64,000 nt of DNA from Pseudonocardiaceae bacterium YIM PH 21723 (GTDB lineage: Bacteria > Actinomycetota > Actinomycetes > Mycobacteriales > Pseudonocardiaceae), in contig QZFT01000089.1 in the NCBI GenBank assembly GCA_003600225.1, positions 143,509 through 207,508 of the forward strand. The letters are read 5' to 3'. Below, piece by piece: positions 34,762 through 44,016 of the stretch. The position numbers and the translations under genes were made by a program. Below the pieces are notes generated by a model, which was not told the origin of the DNA, searched no databases, and saw only the letters and a program-made list of their open reading frames with translations. Position 1 is the first letter of the stretch. Each line of letters begins with the position of its first letter.

Positions 34762-35961
34762 CTATCTGTTCGCGAATCGTTCCAGGACATCGGCCGCCCT
34801 GGCTGCCCCACCGGCCGCCGCGATGTCCGCGCGCATGCCGGCCAGTCGATCCTGCACGACCGGGTCGGCCAGCAGTTCACGCACCGCCGTGCGCAGGTCG
34901 GCGGCCGTCACCTGTTCGGGCAGCATCCGCCTGCCGAGCCCGAGTTCCACGACCCGCTGCGCGTTGCCCTGCTGTTCCGGCATCTGCGGAACACAGATCA
35001 GTGGGACACCGAAGGACAGTCCTTCCTGGACACCGCCCATGCCCGCGTGCGTGATGAACACCGAGGCGTGACGCAGGATCTCCAGTTGTGGCGCGAACTC
35101 GTGCAACTCCACATTCGCCGGGATCTCGCCCAGTTCACCGGCTGAGACCCGGGTGCCGATGGCCATGACCACCTGCCACGGCTCATCCCGGAACGCGTCG
35201 ATCACGGTCCGGAAGAACTCCGGCTGGTCGTTGAAGGCAGTGCCGAAGGAGACGTACAGCAGCGGCCGGTCCGTCCGCTGTGGACGCCAGCCGGTGTCAC
35301 TGATCCGTTCCCAGAGGCAGGGTCCGACGAACTCGAACCGGTCGTCGAAGGTGTCGCCCCGGGGCTGGAAGGACCTCGTCAGGAACGCGATGCCCTGATC
35401 CGGCCGACGGGTGGCGAACTCGTGCAGGCCCAGAGCGGGCAGGCCGTGCTTGCCCCTGGTGGCGGCGACCGTCGCGGCGAGTACGGCGAGCGTCGGTCCA
35501 TCCGCCGTGCGCAGCAGCTGCTCCGGGAATGACAGGTGGTGTTCGTTGGTGGCCAGCGACGGGTACAGGACCACATGGGGCAGCTGCCATCTGTCGGCCA
35601 GCAGCCAGCCCGCCCAGGTGAGCTGGTCGTACACCAGCAGATCCGGCCGGTCACCGTCCACAAGGGACTCGACGAGCGTGGCGACGTCATCGGCCTGGCG
35701 CAGGAACATCCGGAAGACCTCCGGCAGCGAGACCTCGGGGAGCTGGGTGTTCCGGTCCAGCTGCGGCTCGGTGACGCCCCGCTGCGACTCCGGAACCGGA
35801 TACACGGCCGCTGTCGCCCCGCTCGCCGCCACCTGCTCCCGATACTGCTCGACGGTCGGCACGGTGACCCGGTGGCCGCGGTCCACCAGTTGCCCGGCCA
35901 CGGCCAGCGCCGGGGTGAGGTGCCCGTGCCCCGGTAGGCAGAGGATGACGATGTGTGCCAT
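34762..35961 (-). CDS. MGT-type glycosyltransferase 7
   Basis: A 399-residue paralogue. The ATG at 35961 (MAHIVILCLPGHGHLTP) with GGGGGAA upstream is the start; the frame is open further into the previous gene, but that is a GC artefact. Motifs: catalytic His in GHGHLTP, Asp in VYDQLTW, donor motif THAGMGGVQEGLSFGVP with QMPEQ. It shares the THAG variant with glycosyltransferase 6, so these two are probably sister duplicates. Spacing to glycosyltransferase 6 is 20 bp. Confidence 0.92.
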   Translation of the reverse strand: MAHIVILCLPGHGHLTPALAVAGQLVDRGHRVTVPTVEQYREQVAASGATAAVYPVPESQRGVTEPQLDRNTQLPEVSLPEVFRMFLRQADDVATLVESLVDGDRPDLLVYDQLTWAGWLLADRWQLPHVVLYPSLATNEHHLSFPEQLLRTADGPTLAVLAATVAATRGKHGLPALGLHEFATRRPDQGIAFLTRSFQPRGDTFDDRFEFVGPCLWERISDTGWRPQRTDRPLLYVSFGTAFNDQPEFFRTVIDAFRDEPWQVVMAIGTRVSAGELGEIPANVELHEFAPQLEILRHASVFITHAGMGGVQEGLSFGVPLICVPQMPEQQGNAQRVVELGLGRRMLPEQVTAADLRTAVRELLADPVVQDRLAGMRADIAAAGGAARAADVLERFANR

Positions 35962-35981
35962 GCGATTCCCCCAAGGAAGGT

Positions 35982-37055
35982 TCAGCCGACCGCCGCTTCC
36001 AGAATGTCGGCTGCCCGCCGGGTACCGCCAGCGGATTCGATGTCCGCACGCATGTCGTTCAGCCGATCGCGCATCTCCACGTCCGCCAGCACCCCGGTCA
36101 CCGCGTCGCGCAGCCCGTGCACGGTGAGGTCCTCGGGGCGCAGCCGCCTGCCGAGGCCGAGCTCGGCGATCCGGTCGGCGTTGAGCTCCTGTTCCTCGAT
36201 CTGCGGCACGCCGAGCAGCGGCACCCCGGCGGACAGTCCCTCCTGCACACCGCCCATACCCGCGTGGGTGATGAACACCGAGGCGTGGCGCAGGATCTCC
36301 AGCTGCGGCGCGAACTCGTGCAGCTCGACGTTGGGCGCGGTCACCCCCACGTCGGCCTTGCCGACAGCCATGACCACCTGCCACGGCTGGTCCCGGAAAG
36401 CCTCCACGACGAGGCGGTAGAACTCCGGCCGGTCGTTGAACAGCGAGCCGAACGACACGTACAGCAGTGGCCGGTCGGTGCGTTCCGGGCGCCAGCCGGT
36501 GGCCGGCCGCTCGCCGATGCACGGGCCGACGAATCGGTACCGCTCGTCGAAGGTCTCCCCGAACGGCTGGAAGGACCTGGTGCAGAACACCAGGCCCAGG
36601 TCCGGCTGATGCTCGGTGAACTCCAGGATCTCCGCGGTGAAGGACCGTCCCCACAGGGTGAAGTGCCCATTGGAGGCGACCGACGGATGGGTCCGCACAT
36701 GTGGGACGCCCCAGCGGTCCGCCAGCAGCCAGCCGACCATCGTCGCCTGGTCGTACACCAGCAGATCGGGCCGGTCGCCGGCGAAGATCTCCTCGAACCG
36801 GGGCAGCAGCTGCTCGGCCTCCCGGCGGAACGCGGTGAGCAGTTCCTGCGTCGAGTACCGGACCTCCGGCCGGAAGCTCTCCTTCAGCGGCGAGCGGTAG
36901 ATCGGGGCCGCCACGCCGGCGGCCCCGATCAGTTCGCGGTGTTCCACGGTGGACGGAACGGTCACCCGATGGCCCCGGGCGACCAGTTCCCTGGCCACCG
37001 CGAGCACCGGGGTCAGGTGACCGATCCCCGGCCCGCAGACGAACCCGATGTGCAT
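35982..37055 (-). CDS. MGT-type glycosyltransferase 6 (shortest copy)
   Basis: A 357-residue paralogue, about 40 residues shorter than the others, the loss lying mainly in the N-terminal acceptor domain between the first Rossmann segment and the FCTRSFQPFGE region and in the donor domain near VGKADVGVTAP. Motifs are intact: GIGHLTP, VYDQATM, THAGMGGVQEGLSAGVP with IEEQ. The start lies 1 bp past the stop of glycosyltransferase 5. The shortened acceptor pocket suggests a different acceptor. Confidence 0.9.
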   Translation of the reverse strand: MHIGFVCGPGIGHLTPVLAVARELVARGHRVTVPSTVEHRELIGAAGVAAPIYRSPLKESFRPEVRYSTQELLTAFRREAEQLLPRFEEIFAGDRPDLLVYDQATMVGWLLADRWGVPHVRTHPSVASNGHFTLWGRSFTAEILEFTEHQPDLGLVFCTRSFQPFGETFDERYRFVGPCIGERPATGWRPERTDRPLLYVSFGSLFNDRPEFYRLVVEAFRDQPWQVVMAVGKADVGVTAPNVELHEFAPQLEILRHASVFITHAGMGGVQEGLSAGVPLLGVPQIEEQELNADRIAELGLGRRLRPEDLTVHGLRDAVTGVLADVEMRDRLNDMRADIESAGGTRRAADILEAAVG

Positions 37056-37056
37056 G

Positions 37057-38265
37057 TCAGTTGCCGAACTCCTTCACCGCACGCTCCAGGACGTCGGCCG
37101 CGCGGGCGGTGCCCCCCGCGTCCCGGATGTCCGCCTGCATGGCGGCCAGCCGGGCCTTGATGTCCGGGTCGGCCAGCACCTCGCGGACGGCGGTACGCAG
37201 GACGGAAGCGGTGACCTCGGCGGGCGGAATGTGCCTGCCCAGGCCCAGTTCCACCACGCGCTCGGCGTTGCCCTGCTGCTCGGTCATCTGCGGAATGCCG
37301 ACCAGCGGCACGCCGAAGGACAGGCCCTCCTGGGTGCCACCCATTCCGCAGTGGGTGAGGAACACCGAGGCGTGCGGCAGGATCTCCAGCTGCGGCGCGA
37401 AGCCCAGCACCTCGAAATTCGGCGGGATCTCGCCCAGCTCCGCGCGATCCACCCGCTGGCCGATCGCCATCACCACCCGCACCGGCTCGTCCCGGAAGGC
37501 CTCGATGACGGTGCGGAAGAAGCTCGGCTGGTCGTTGAACACCGAGCCGAACGAGACGTAGACCAGCGGATCCGTACCGGCCGGCGGCTGCCAGCCGACA
37601 TTGTCGATCCGCTCGCCGAAGCACGGTCCGACGAACTCCGCCCACTCGCCCACGCTGTCGCCGAACGGCTGGAACGAGCGGGTCAGGAAGGCCACCCCGA
37701 GTTCGGGGGTACCGGCGAAGAAGTCGGCGACGGTGGACGGTCCGAGGCCGATCCGGGCCCTGGCCGCCGACAGCTCGACATCCAGTTCGGCGATCTTGTC
37801 CGCGGGCAGGAACCGCTGCAGTCCGGCCAGGCCGGGCTGTTCGGGTACCGGAACCGTGGACGGGAACAGCACCACGTGCGGCACGCCCCATTTCTCCGCC
37901 AGCAGCGCGCCCGCCCAGGTGAGCTGGTCGTACACCAGCAGATCCGGCCGGTCACCCTCCAAAATGGACTGGAACTGCGGTGCGGTGGCGCCCGCCTCCT
38001 CCAGGAACTTCGGCAGGATGCTCGCCGGGTCGAAGTCGGCGGCCTTGGCGTCCTTGGCCAGTACGGCCTGCTGGGCGAGGTTCTCGTGCATCGGGGAGCT
38101 GTACAGCGGAGCCGCGGCTCCGGTTGCCTCCACCTGCGCCTGCCGCTCGGCGGTCGTCGGCAGGGTGACGCGGTAGCCCCGGTTCACCAGCTCGCCGGCG
38201 ACGGCGAGTGCCGGGATCAGGTGTCCCTGACCGGGTGTGCAGATGATGGCGATGTGCTTGGCCAT
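37057..38265 (-). CDS. MGT-type glycosyltransferase 5
   Basis: A 402-residue paralogue. The ATG follows TAGGAAC. Catalytic His in GQGHLIP, Asp in VYDQLTW, donor motif THCGMGGTQEGLSFGVP with QMTEQ. It is close in sequence to glycosyltransferases 3 and 4 in the donor half. It lies 7 bp downstream of glycosyltransferase 4, so translation is probably coupled. Confidence 0.92.
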   Translation of the reverse strand: MAKHIAIICTPGQGHLIPALAVAGELVNRGYRVTLPTTAERQAQVEATGAAAPLYSSPMHENLAQQAVLAKDAKAADFDPASILPKFLEEAGATAPQFQSILEGDRPDLLVYDQLTWAGALLAEKWGVPHVVLFPSTVPVPEQPGLAGLQRFLPADKIAELDVELSAARARIGLGPSTVADFFAGTPELGVAFLTRSFQPFGDSVGEWAEFVGPCFGERIDNVGWQPPAGTDPLVYVSFGSVFNDQPSFFRTVIEAFRDEPVRVVMAIGQRVDRAELGEIPPNFEVLGFAPQLEILPHASVFLTHCGMGGTQEGLSFGVPLVGIPQMTEQQGNAERVVELGLGRHIPPAEVTASVLRTAVREVLADPDIKARLAAMQADIRDAGGTARAADVLERAVKEFGN

Positions 38266-38272
38266 GCAGTTC

Positions 38273-39484
38273 CTACCTGTTCGCGTACTGGGTCAGGGCG
38301 TGTTCAAGGACATCGGCGGCCCGGGCGGAGCCACCCGCGGTCTGGATGGCGGCCCGCATGGCGGTCAGCCTGCCACCGATCTCCGGGTCTGCCAGGAGTT
38401 CCCGGACGGCCGTGCGCAGGCGGTCGGCGGTGACCTCGGCGGGCGGAATGTGCTTACCCAGCCCCAGCTGCACAACGCGCTCCGCGTTCATCTGCTGCTC
38501 GAACATCTGCGGGACACCGATCAGCGGAACCCCGAAGGACAACCCTTCCTGGGTGCCACCCATTCCGCAGTGCGTGATGAACACCGAGGCGTGCGGCAGG
38601 ATCTCCAGCTGCGGCGCGAAGCCGTGCAGCCGGAAGTTGGCCGGGATCTCGCCCAGTTCCTCGGGTTTGACCTGCTCACCGATGGCCATCTCCACCCGCA
38701 CCGGCTCGTCCCGCAGCGCCTCGATCACCGTGCGGTAGAAGGTCGGCTGCTGGTTGAAGGCGGAGCCCAGCGACAGGTACACCAGCGGGAGATCACCGGC
38801 GGGCGGCTGCCATCCGGTGGTGCCGGTCCGCTCACCGAGACACGGCCCGACGAACTCGTACCGCTCGTCGATCTGCTCCGCGTCGGGCTGAAAGGCCTTG
38901 GGCAGGAAGGCGATCCCGAGCTCCGGCTCATGCGCGCCGAACTCGCTGAGGGCGGCCGGCGGCAGGTCGAGCGCGGCCCTGGTGGCGGCGACCGCGTCGT
39001 CCAGCGAGGCCCGGGTCTCCGGGTCGGACATCTGCTCGATGCCCGCGGCGAAGGACGGCCGCTGCTGCCCGGTCACCAGCGACGGGAACAGCATGACGTG
39101 CGGTACCCGCCATTTGTCGGCCAGCAGCCACCCGGCCCAGGTCATCTGGTCGTAGACGAACAGATCCGGCCGGTCACCGTCCAAAATGGACTTCACCTGC
39201 GGGGCGACCCCGGCGGCCTCGTCCAGGAACATCCGGAAGACCGCCGCCAGGGGAAAGGAGTCCGGCTTGGCCTCCCGCATCAGATCCGGGTCGTCGCCGA
39301 ACTCCCGATTGCTCGGCTGCTCGTACAGCGGGGCGGCCGCGCCACTGGCCTCCACCTGCTGCTGGAACTCCTTGGTGGTCGGGATGGTCACCCGGTGGCC
39401 GCGGCCGACCAGCTCGCGGGTGACCGCGAGCAGCGGCATCAGGTGTCCCTGGGCGGGCATGCAGGCGAAGGCGAAGTGGCTCAT
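38273..39484 (-). CDS. MGT-type glycosyltransferase 4
   Basis: A 403-residue paralogue. The start ATG at 39484 overlaps the stop of glycosyltransferase 3 (ATGA); an apparent extension to 39559 is inside that gene. Motifs: AQGHLMP, VYDQMTW, THCGMGGTQEGLSFGVP with QMFEQ (Phe at a position that is Thr, Pro or Ser elsewhere). Same enzyme class as its neighbours; acceptor unknown. Confidence 0.92.
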   Translation of the reverse strand: MSHFAFACMPAQGHLMPLLAVTRELVGRGHRVTIPTTKEFQQQVEASGAAAPLYEQPSNREFGDDPDLMREAKPDSFPLAAVFRMFLDEAAGVAPQVKSILDGDRPDLFVYDQMTWAGWLLADKWRVPHVMLFPSLVTGQQRPSFAAGIEQMSDPETRASLDDAVAATRAALDLPPAALSEFGAHEPELGIAFLPKAFQPDAEQIDERYEFVGPCLGERTGTTGWQPPAGDLPLVYLSLGSAFNQQPTFYRTVIEALRDEPVRVEMAIGEQVKPEELGEIPANFRLHGFAPQLEILPHASVFITHCGMGGTQEGLSFGVPLIGVPQMFEQQMNAERVVQLGLGKHIPPAEVTADRLRTAVRELLADPEIGGRLTAMRAAIQTAGGSARAADVLEHALTQYANR

Positions 39485-40692
39485 GCCTGGAACCTCCGCA
39501 CCGCGTCCGCCAGCAGATCCGCTGCCCGCTTGGTGCCGCCTGCCGCCTCGATGTCCCACTTCATGGCTTCCAGGCGCTTGTGGATGTCCGGGTCCTCCAG
39601 GATCTCGGCGACGGCGGCCCGCAGCTCCGCGGCGGTGGGCTTGGCGGGCAGTCGCCTGCCGAGGCCGAGCTCGACGACCCGGTCGGCGTTGGTCTCCTGC
39701 TCCGACATCTGTGGCAGGCCGAGCATCGGCACGCCGAAGGACAGGCCCTCCTGGGTGCCGCCCATGCCGTTGTGGGTGAGGAACACCGTGGCGTGCGGCA
39801 GGATCTCCAGCTGCGGCGCGAAGGCGTGGAACTCGAAGTTGTCCGGCAGGTCATCGCCCAGTTCGGACAGCTGCACGCTCTGGCCGGTCACCAGGACCAC
39901 CTGCCACGGCTCGTCGCGGAACGCCTCGATCACCGTGCGGTAGAAGGCCGGCTGGTTGTTGAACCCGGAGCCCAGCGAGACGTAGAGCAGCGGGCGCTCG
40001 GCGTCCTTCGGCTGCCAGCCGGTGTTGCTGATCCGGTCACCGAGGCACGGTCCGACGAACTGGTACCGGTCGTCGAGGGTCTCGCCCTCGGGCTGGAAGG
40101 ACCGGGTCATGAAGGCGATACCCAGCTCGGGCTGGGTTCCCAGGAAGTCCAGCACCGGTAGCGGCTCCAGCCCGGAGCCGGCCCTGGCGGTGTCGAGGGC
40201 GCCCTGCACGGCGGCGGCCGTCCCGGGGTCGGCGATCTGCTCCACCATGTCCCGGAAGGCATTGCTTCCCTGGGTCGGCACCGTCGACGGGTACAGGATG
40301 ACGTGCGGCACCTGCCACCGGTCGGCGACCAGCGCGCCCGCCCAGGTGATCTGGTCGTACACCAGCAGATCCGGCCGGTCGTTCTCGAACAGCTCGACGA
40401 ACTGGGGTGCGGTGGCCCCGGCCTCGCCGAAGAACATGGGAAGGATCTCCTCCACCTTGAACTCGGCGGGCGGGGCGTCCCTCATCTCGTCCTTCTTGGC
40501 GGCGAACTGCTCCACCAGCGGCGAGTGGTAGAGCGGCGCGGCCGCCCCGCTGGCCTCCACCTGCGCGCGGTGCTCCTCCAGAGTCGGGATGGTGACCCGG
40601 TAGCCCTGGTTCACCAGCTCGCGGGTGACCGCGAGCACCGGGGTGAGGTGCCCGTGGGCGGGCATGCAGATGATGGCGATGTGCTTGGTCAT
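39481..40692 (-). CDS. MGT-type glycosyltransferase 3
   Basis: A 403-residue paralogue preceded by AGGGGGAA. Motifs: AHGHLTP, VYDQITW and donor motif THNGMGGTQEGLSFGVP with QMSEQ; Asn replaces the Cys, Ala or Gly found at this site in the other copies. The start lies 11 bp past the stop of glycosyltransferase 2. Confidence 0.92.
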   Translation of the reverse strand: MTKHIAIICMPAHGHLTPVLAVTRELVNQGYRVTIPTLEEHRAQVEASGAAAPLYHSPLVEQFAAKKDEMRDAPPAEFKVEEILPMFFGEAGATAPQFVELFENDRPDLLVYDQITWAGALVADRWQVPHVILYPSTVPTQGSNAFRDMVEQIADPGTAAAVQGALDTARAGSGLEPLPVLDFLGTQPELGIAFMTRSFQPEGETLDDRYQFVGPCLGDRISNTGWQPKDAERPLLYVSLGSGFNNQPAFYRTVIEAFRDEPWQVVLVTGQSVQLSELGDDLPDNFEFHAFAPQLEILPHATVFLTHNGMGGTQEGLSFGVPMLGLPQMSEQETNADRVVELGLGRRLPAKPTAAELRAAVAEILEDPDIHKRLEAMKWDIEAAGGTKRAADLLADAVRRFQA

Positions 40693-40703
40693 GCGACTTC
40701 CCC

Positions 40704-41918
40704 CTAGACGGCCGGTGTTCCGGCCGCCAGTTCCAGTACCTCGGCGGCCCGGACGGCGCCGCCGCTGTGGTGGATCTCCGACCGGACCTCGGCCAGCCGG
40801 GAACGGATGGCCGGGTCGGCGAGGACCTCGAAGACGGCGGTGCGCAGCCGTTCCGCGGTCACCTCGGCGGGCAGGATGCGGCGGCCGAAGCCGAGCTCTG
40901 CCATCCGGTCGGCGTTGATCTGTTGTTCGGGCATCTGGGGCACCCCGATCATCGGGACACTGAAGTTCAAGCCTTCCTGGGTGCCGCCCATTCCGCAGTG
41001 CGTGATGAACACCGAGGCGTGCGCCAGGATCTCCAGTTGCGGGGCGTGCGCGTGCAGTTCGACATTCGCCGGGACCTCACCCAGGTCGGCGGGGTCGACC
41101 TGGCCGCCGATGGCGAGCACCACGTGGCACGGCTCGTCGCGGAAGGCGTCGAGCACGGCGCGGTAGAAGCCCAGCTGTTGGTTGTACGTGGTTCCCAGGG
41201 AGACGTAGACGAGGGGAAGATCGCCTGCCGGCGGCTGCCACGTGGTGTTCGAGGGCCGGCTGCCGAGGCACGGTCCGACGAAGTGGAAACGCTCGTCGAA
41301 GGTCTCCCCAGCGTGCTGGAAGGACCTGGTCATGAAGGCCACCGCCAGGTCCGGCAGGTGGATGTCGAACCCGAAGAGGTCCATCGGTGGCAACCCGAGT
41401 TCCGCCCTGGCCTTGGAGATCATCTCACCGGCGGCGGCAGTGCCCTCCGGGTCCTCCGCGGTGTCGAAGTGCCCCCGCCACATCGAGTAGTGCTCGTTGG
41501 CGGCCATCGACGGGTAGCTGCGCACGTGCGGCAATCGCCACTTGTCGGCCAGCAGCCAGCCTGCCCAGCTCAGCTGGTCGTAGATCAGCACATCCGGCCG
41601 GTCGCCGTCCAGCAGCTCCTCGATCAGCGGAAATGTGTCGACGGCCTCCTGGAAGAACATCCGGAACACCGAGACCGGGTTCATTTCCGGCGCCTGCCCT
41701 TGTGCACGCGCGGCCATCCGGGCCGGCGCGGCCAGCTCCAGCAGGGGCGAGGTGTAGAGCGGGGCGGCGGCGCCGATCGCCTCGACCCGCTCGCGGTGCG
41801 CGGCGGCGGTGGGGATGGTGACCCGGTGTCCTCGCGATACCAGCGTCTCCGCGACGGCCAGCACCGGATTCAGGTGACCGAGCGCGGGCAGACAGACGAA
41901 GGCGAAGTGCTGAGACAC
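40704..41918 (-). CDS. MGT-type glycosyltransferase 2
   Basis: A 404-residue paralogue with a GTG start at 41918 behind GAGGGG. Motifs: ALGHLNP, IYDQLSW and donor motif THCGMGGTQEGLNFSVP with QMPEQ, where FSVP replaces the usual FGVP. It is separated by 84 bp, the largest gap in the array, from glycosyltransferase 1; that gap is AT-rich and might contain an internal promoter. Confidence 0.92.
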   Translation of the reverse strand: MSQHFAFVCLPALGHLNPVLAVAETLVSRGHRVTIPTAAAHRERVEAIGAAAPLYTSPLLELAAPARMAARAQGQAPEMNPVSVFRMFFQEAVDTFPLIEELLDGDRPDVLIYDQLSWAGWLLADKWRLPHVRSYPSMAANEHYSMWRGHFDTAEDPEGTAAAGEMISKARAELGLPPMDLFGFDIHLPDLAVAFMTRSFQHAGETFDERFHFVGPCLGSRPSNTTWQPPAGDLPLVYVSLGTTYNQQLGFYRAVLDAFRDEPCHVVLAIGGQVDPADLGEVPANVELHAHAPQLEILAHASVFITHCGMGGTQEGLNFSVPMIGVPQMPEQQINADRMAELGFGRRILPAEVTAERLRTAVFEVLADPAIRSRLAEVRSEIHHSGGAVRAAEVLELAAGTPAV

Positions 41919-42002
41919 CGGGTTCCCCTCAAATTTGAATAGCCCAGCTGCACTATTGCGTACCGGACGGCCGGAGCGAAAGTGGATTTACCTTCGAGTG
42001 GA

Positions 42003-43172
42003 TCACGTTGCGATCATGCGCTCGACGGCGTCCGCCGCGGCCGCGGCCCCGCCGCCGACCCTGCTCTCCGCGCGGATCACCGCGATGCGGGCGGCCACCC
42101 CAGGATCACCGGCCACCCGGTCCACGGCGGCGGCCAGCAGCTCCGGAGTCAGCTCGGCCATGGTCAGCTTCTCGCCGAGCCCGAGCTCGGCCACCCGGTC
42201 CGAGTTGATCTCCTGCTCGATCATCTGCGGCACGCATACCAGCGGCACCCCGGCCAGCAGCGACTCCTGGACGCTGCCCATGCCGCCGTGCGAGACGAAG
42301 GCCGTGGCCCGCTGCAGGATCTCCAGCTGCGGCGCGTGCCCGTGCAACCGGACGTTCGCCGGGATCGGCCCCAGCGAGCCGTGGTCCACGGCCATCCCGG
42401 TGGCCAGTTCCACCTGCCACGGCGTACCGGCGAACGCGTCCATCGCGATCCGGTAGAAGTCGGGGCGCACGTTGAAGGCCGATCCGAGGGAGACCAGCAG
42501 CACCGGTTGCTCAGGTTTCCGCTGTTCAGTGCCCGTTTCCGGCAGAGCGGGGCCGGTGAAGGTGTAGCGGTCGTCGAAGCTGTCACCGGCGGGCTGGAAG
42601 GCGCGCGGGAAGAAGCAGACGGCGCGATCGGGCTGGCGGTCCAGGAACTCCAGCAGGCTCGGCGCGGGCTGGCCATAGGCGGCGTACAGGTCGGCGAGAG
42701 CCTGCTCGGTCGCCGCCGAGGCCGGGTTGCCGGCCAGCGCCGCCCGCCAGATGGAGAACTTCTCGTTGTGCGCGAGGGAGGGGTAGACCCGCAGCAGCGG
42801 CAGGTCCCACCGGTCGGCGAGCAGGGTGCCCGCCCAGCCGATGTGGTCCTGGAGCAAAACGTCCGGCCGGTCACCGTCGAAGATCCGCAGATACTGGTCG
42901 GCGGTGCCCCTGGCCTCGGCGATGAACACCTGCAGGGTGGTGTCGAAGGTGACGCCCTCGGCGGCGAGGCCGTCGCCCGCCATGTGCGCGGTCAGCATCG
43001 GCGACTCGATCACCGGTGCGGCGGCGCCGGCCGCCTCGACGAGCGCGGTCAGCTGCGGCACCGTCGGCACGGTGACCCGGTGTCCCCGCGCGATCAGCTC
43101 GCGGGCCACGGCCAGCACCGGATTCAGGTGCCCCAGGCCGGGAAACGCGATGAAGGCGAAGTGTTTCGACAT
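42003..43172 (-). CDS. MGT-type glycosyltransferase 1 (most divergent, array 5' end)
   Basis: A 389-residue paralogue and the first gene of the array. AGGGGG precedes the ATG by 7 nt. It is the outlier: catalytic His in GLGHLNP and Asp in LQDHIGW are kept, but the donor motif is SHGGMGSVQESLLAGVP with QMIEQ, closer to the classical MGT form. The upstream region has a 14-bp palindrome (43197-43210). It probably represents the ancestral or a separately acquired copy. Confidence 0.92.
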   Translation of the reverse strand: MSKHFAFIAFPGLGHLNPVLAVARELIARGHRVTVPTVPQLTALVEAAGAAAPVIESPMLTAHMAGDGLAAEGVTFDTTLQVFIAEARGTADQYLRIFDGDRPDVLLQDHIGWAGTLLADRWDLPLLRVYPSLAHNEKFSIWRAALAGNPASAATEQALADLYAAYGQPAPSLLEFLDRQPDRAVCFFPRAFQPAGDSFDDRYTFTGPALPETGTEQRKPEQPVLLVSLGSAFNVRPDFYRIAMDAFAGTPWQVELATGMAVDHGSLGPIPANVRLHGHAPQLEILQRATAFVSHGGMGSVQESLLAGVPLVCVPQMIEQEINSDRVAELGLGEKLTMAELTPELLAAAVDRVAGDPGVAARIAVIRAESRVGGGAAAAADAVERMIAT

Positions 43173-43196
43173 GCTGTGTCCCCCTGGACGTCGGCT

Positions 43197-43210
43197 ACTA
43201 CAACTGTAGT
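43197..43210. promoter_or_regulatory. Palindrome upstream of the glycosyltransferase array
   Basis: ACTACA-AC-TGTAGT, a 14-bp dyad, 25 bp upstream of the first glycosyltransferase start. Its position fits an operator or part of the promoter. No dedicated regulator gene is adjacent. Confidence 0.45.
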
Positions 43211-43362
43211 GTGCCGAGCCGTGTGCACGAGGTAAACGGCCTGCCGGGAAGTCGGGACCAAGGTCCCCTCACGTCAGGACCTCACCCGGAAGGCGGCACT
43301 CGCTGTCTCTACGCACGGGGATTCGCTAGCCTCGCGCCGGTAACTCAACTAGGGGAGATCCG

Positions 43363-43914
43363 GTGAGCGACGCACTGACGACAGACGAGGTATCCGCGGC
43401 ACTCGCCACAGACTCCGGCATGTGGGCCCTGTGGGACCCGGAGGCCATCGAGCGGTTGGCCGACGACGACAGCTGGGAAGCGGACACCCTGGAGGACGAC
43501 GAACTCGTCGAACTGGTGAGCGCGGGCCAGATCGTGCCGGTGAACATCGGCGCCGATGGCAGCTACCAGTTCGTGCTGCGCGTGGTCGACGACACCACGG
43601 GCGGACTGACCGATCGGGAGAAGCAGTACGTGTCCGACTCGTCGGCCCCGTACCTGTTCGTCTCGTCCGGGTCGGTGTGCCTGTCCGGCCTGGAGTGCGT
43701 GAGCGCGGAGCCGGTCGGCGACGTGATCGAGCTGCCCCTGCCGCCCGGCCGCTACCAGGCGACCGCGCACCTGATCGACTGGTCGGCCGAACCCGGCGCC
43801 ACCGACGTCAACGGCGAGCCGACCGACAACGCGCTGGCCGACTTCGTGGTGCTGGTGCACCCGGAAGGCACGCCGGCGCCCGGCTACCGGACCAGCCTGG
43901 TCACTTTCGACTGA
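43363..43914 (+). CDS. Acidic hypothetical protein, 183 residues
   Basis: I do not recognise this protein. The GTG at 43363 follows GGGGAGATCCG. The product is strongly acidic, especially residues 20-60 (ADDDSWEADTLEDDELVELV), with no signal peptide or membrane segment, and has one Cys pair in SVCLSGLECVSAE. It has predicted strand-rich character in its middle (YQFVLRVVDDTTGG). It is monocistronic: divergent from the glycosyltransferase array and followed by a strong terminator. Confidence 0.75.
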   Translation: MSDALTTDEVSAALATDSGMWALWDPEAIERLADDDSWEADTLEDDELVELVSAGQIVPVNIGADGSYQFVLRVVDDTTGGLTDREKQYVSDSSAPYLFVSSGSVCLSGLECVSAEPVGDVIELPLPPGRYQATAHLIDWSAEPGATDVNGEPTDNALADFVVLVHPEGTPAPGYRTSLVTFD

Positions 43915-43928
43915 GGCACCAGACGAAA

Positions 43929-43964
43929 CGAGGGGCCGCGTCCTATGCCGGACGCGGCCCCTCG
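43929..43964 (+). terminator. Terminator of the acidic protein gene
   Basis: Perfect 15-bp arms CGAGGGGCCGCGTCC (43929-43943) and complement (43950-43964) with TTTT a few bases later, 15 bp past the stop. Confidence 0.85.
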
Positions 43965-43981
43965 TCGCTGTTTTGGGTGCC

Positions 43982-44016
43982 GGCCCCGCGCGCCATATGC
44001 ACTGTCGCGCGGGGCC
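43982..44016. other. Second hairpin; survey of the 43915-44419 gap
   Basis: Arms GGCCCCGCGCG (43982-43992) and complement (44006-44016), just after the terminator of the acidic protein gene, possibly a back-up terminator. The 505-bp gap also contains the dyad GATCA-ACTT-TGATC near 44179, a doubled GTGCAC and the minus-strand terminator at 44264-44302. I see no convincing gene in it. Confidence 0.5.

Noticed and set aside
32367..43172. Part of a macrolide biosynthetic cluster
   Set aside because: No polyketide synthase, deoxysugar or other tailoring genes are in the window; only the glycosyltransferases are present.
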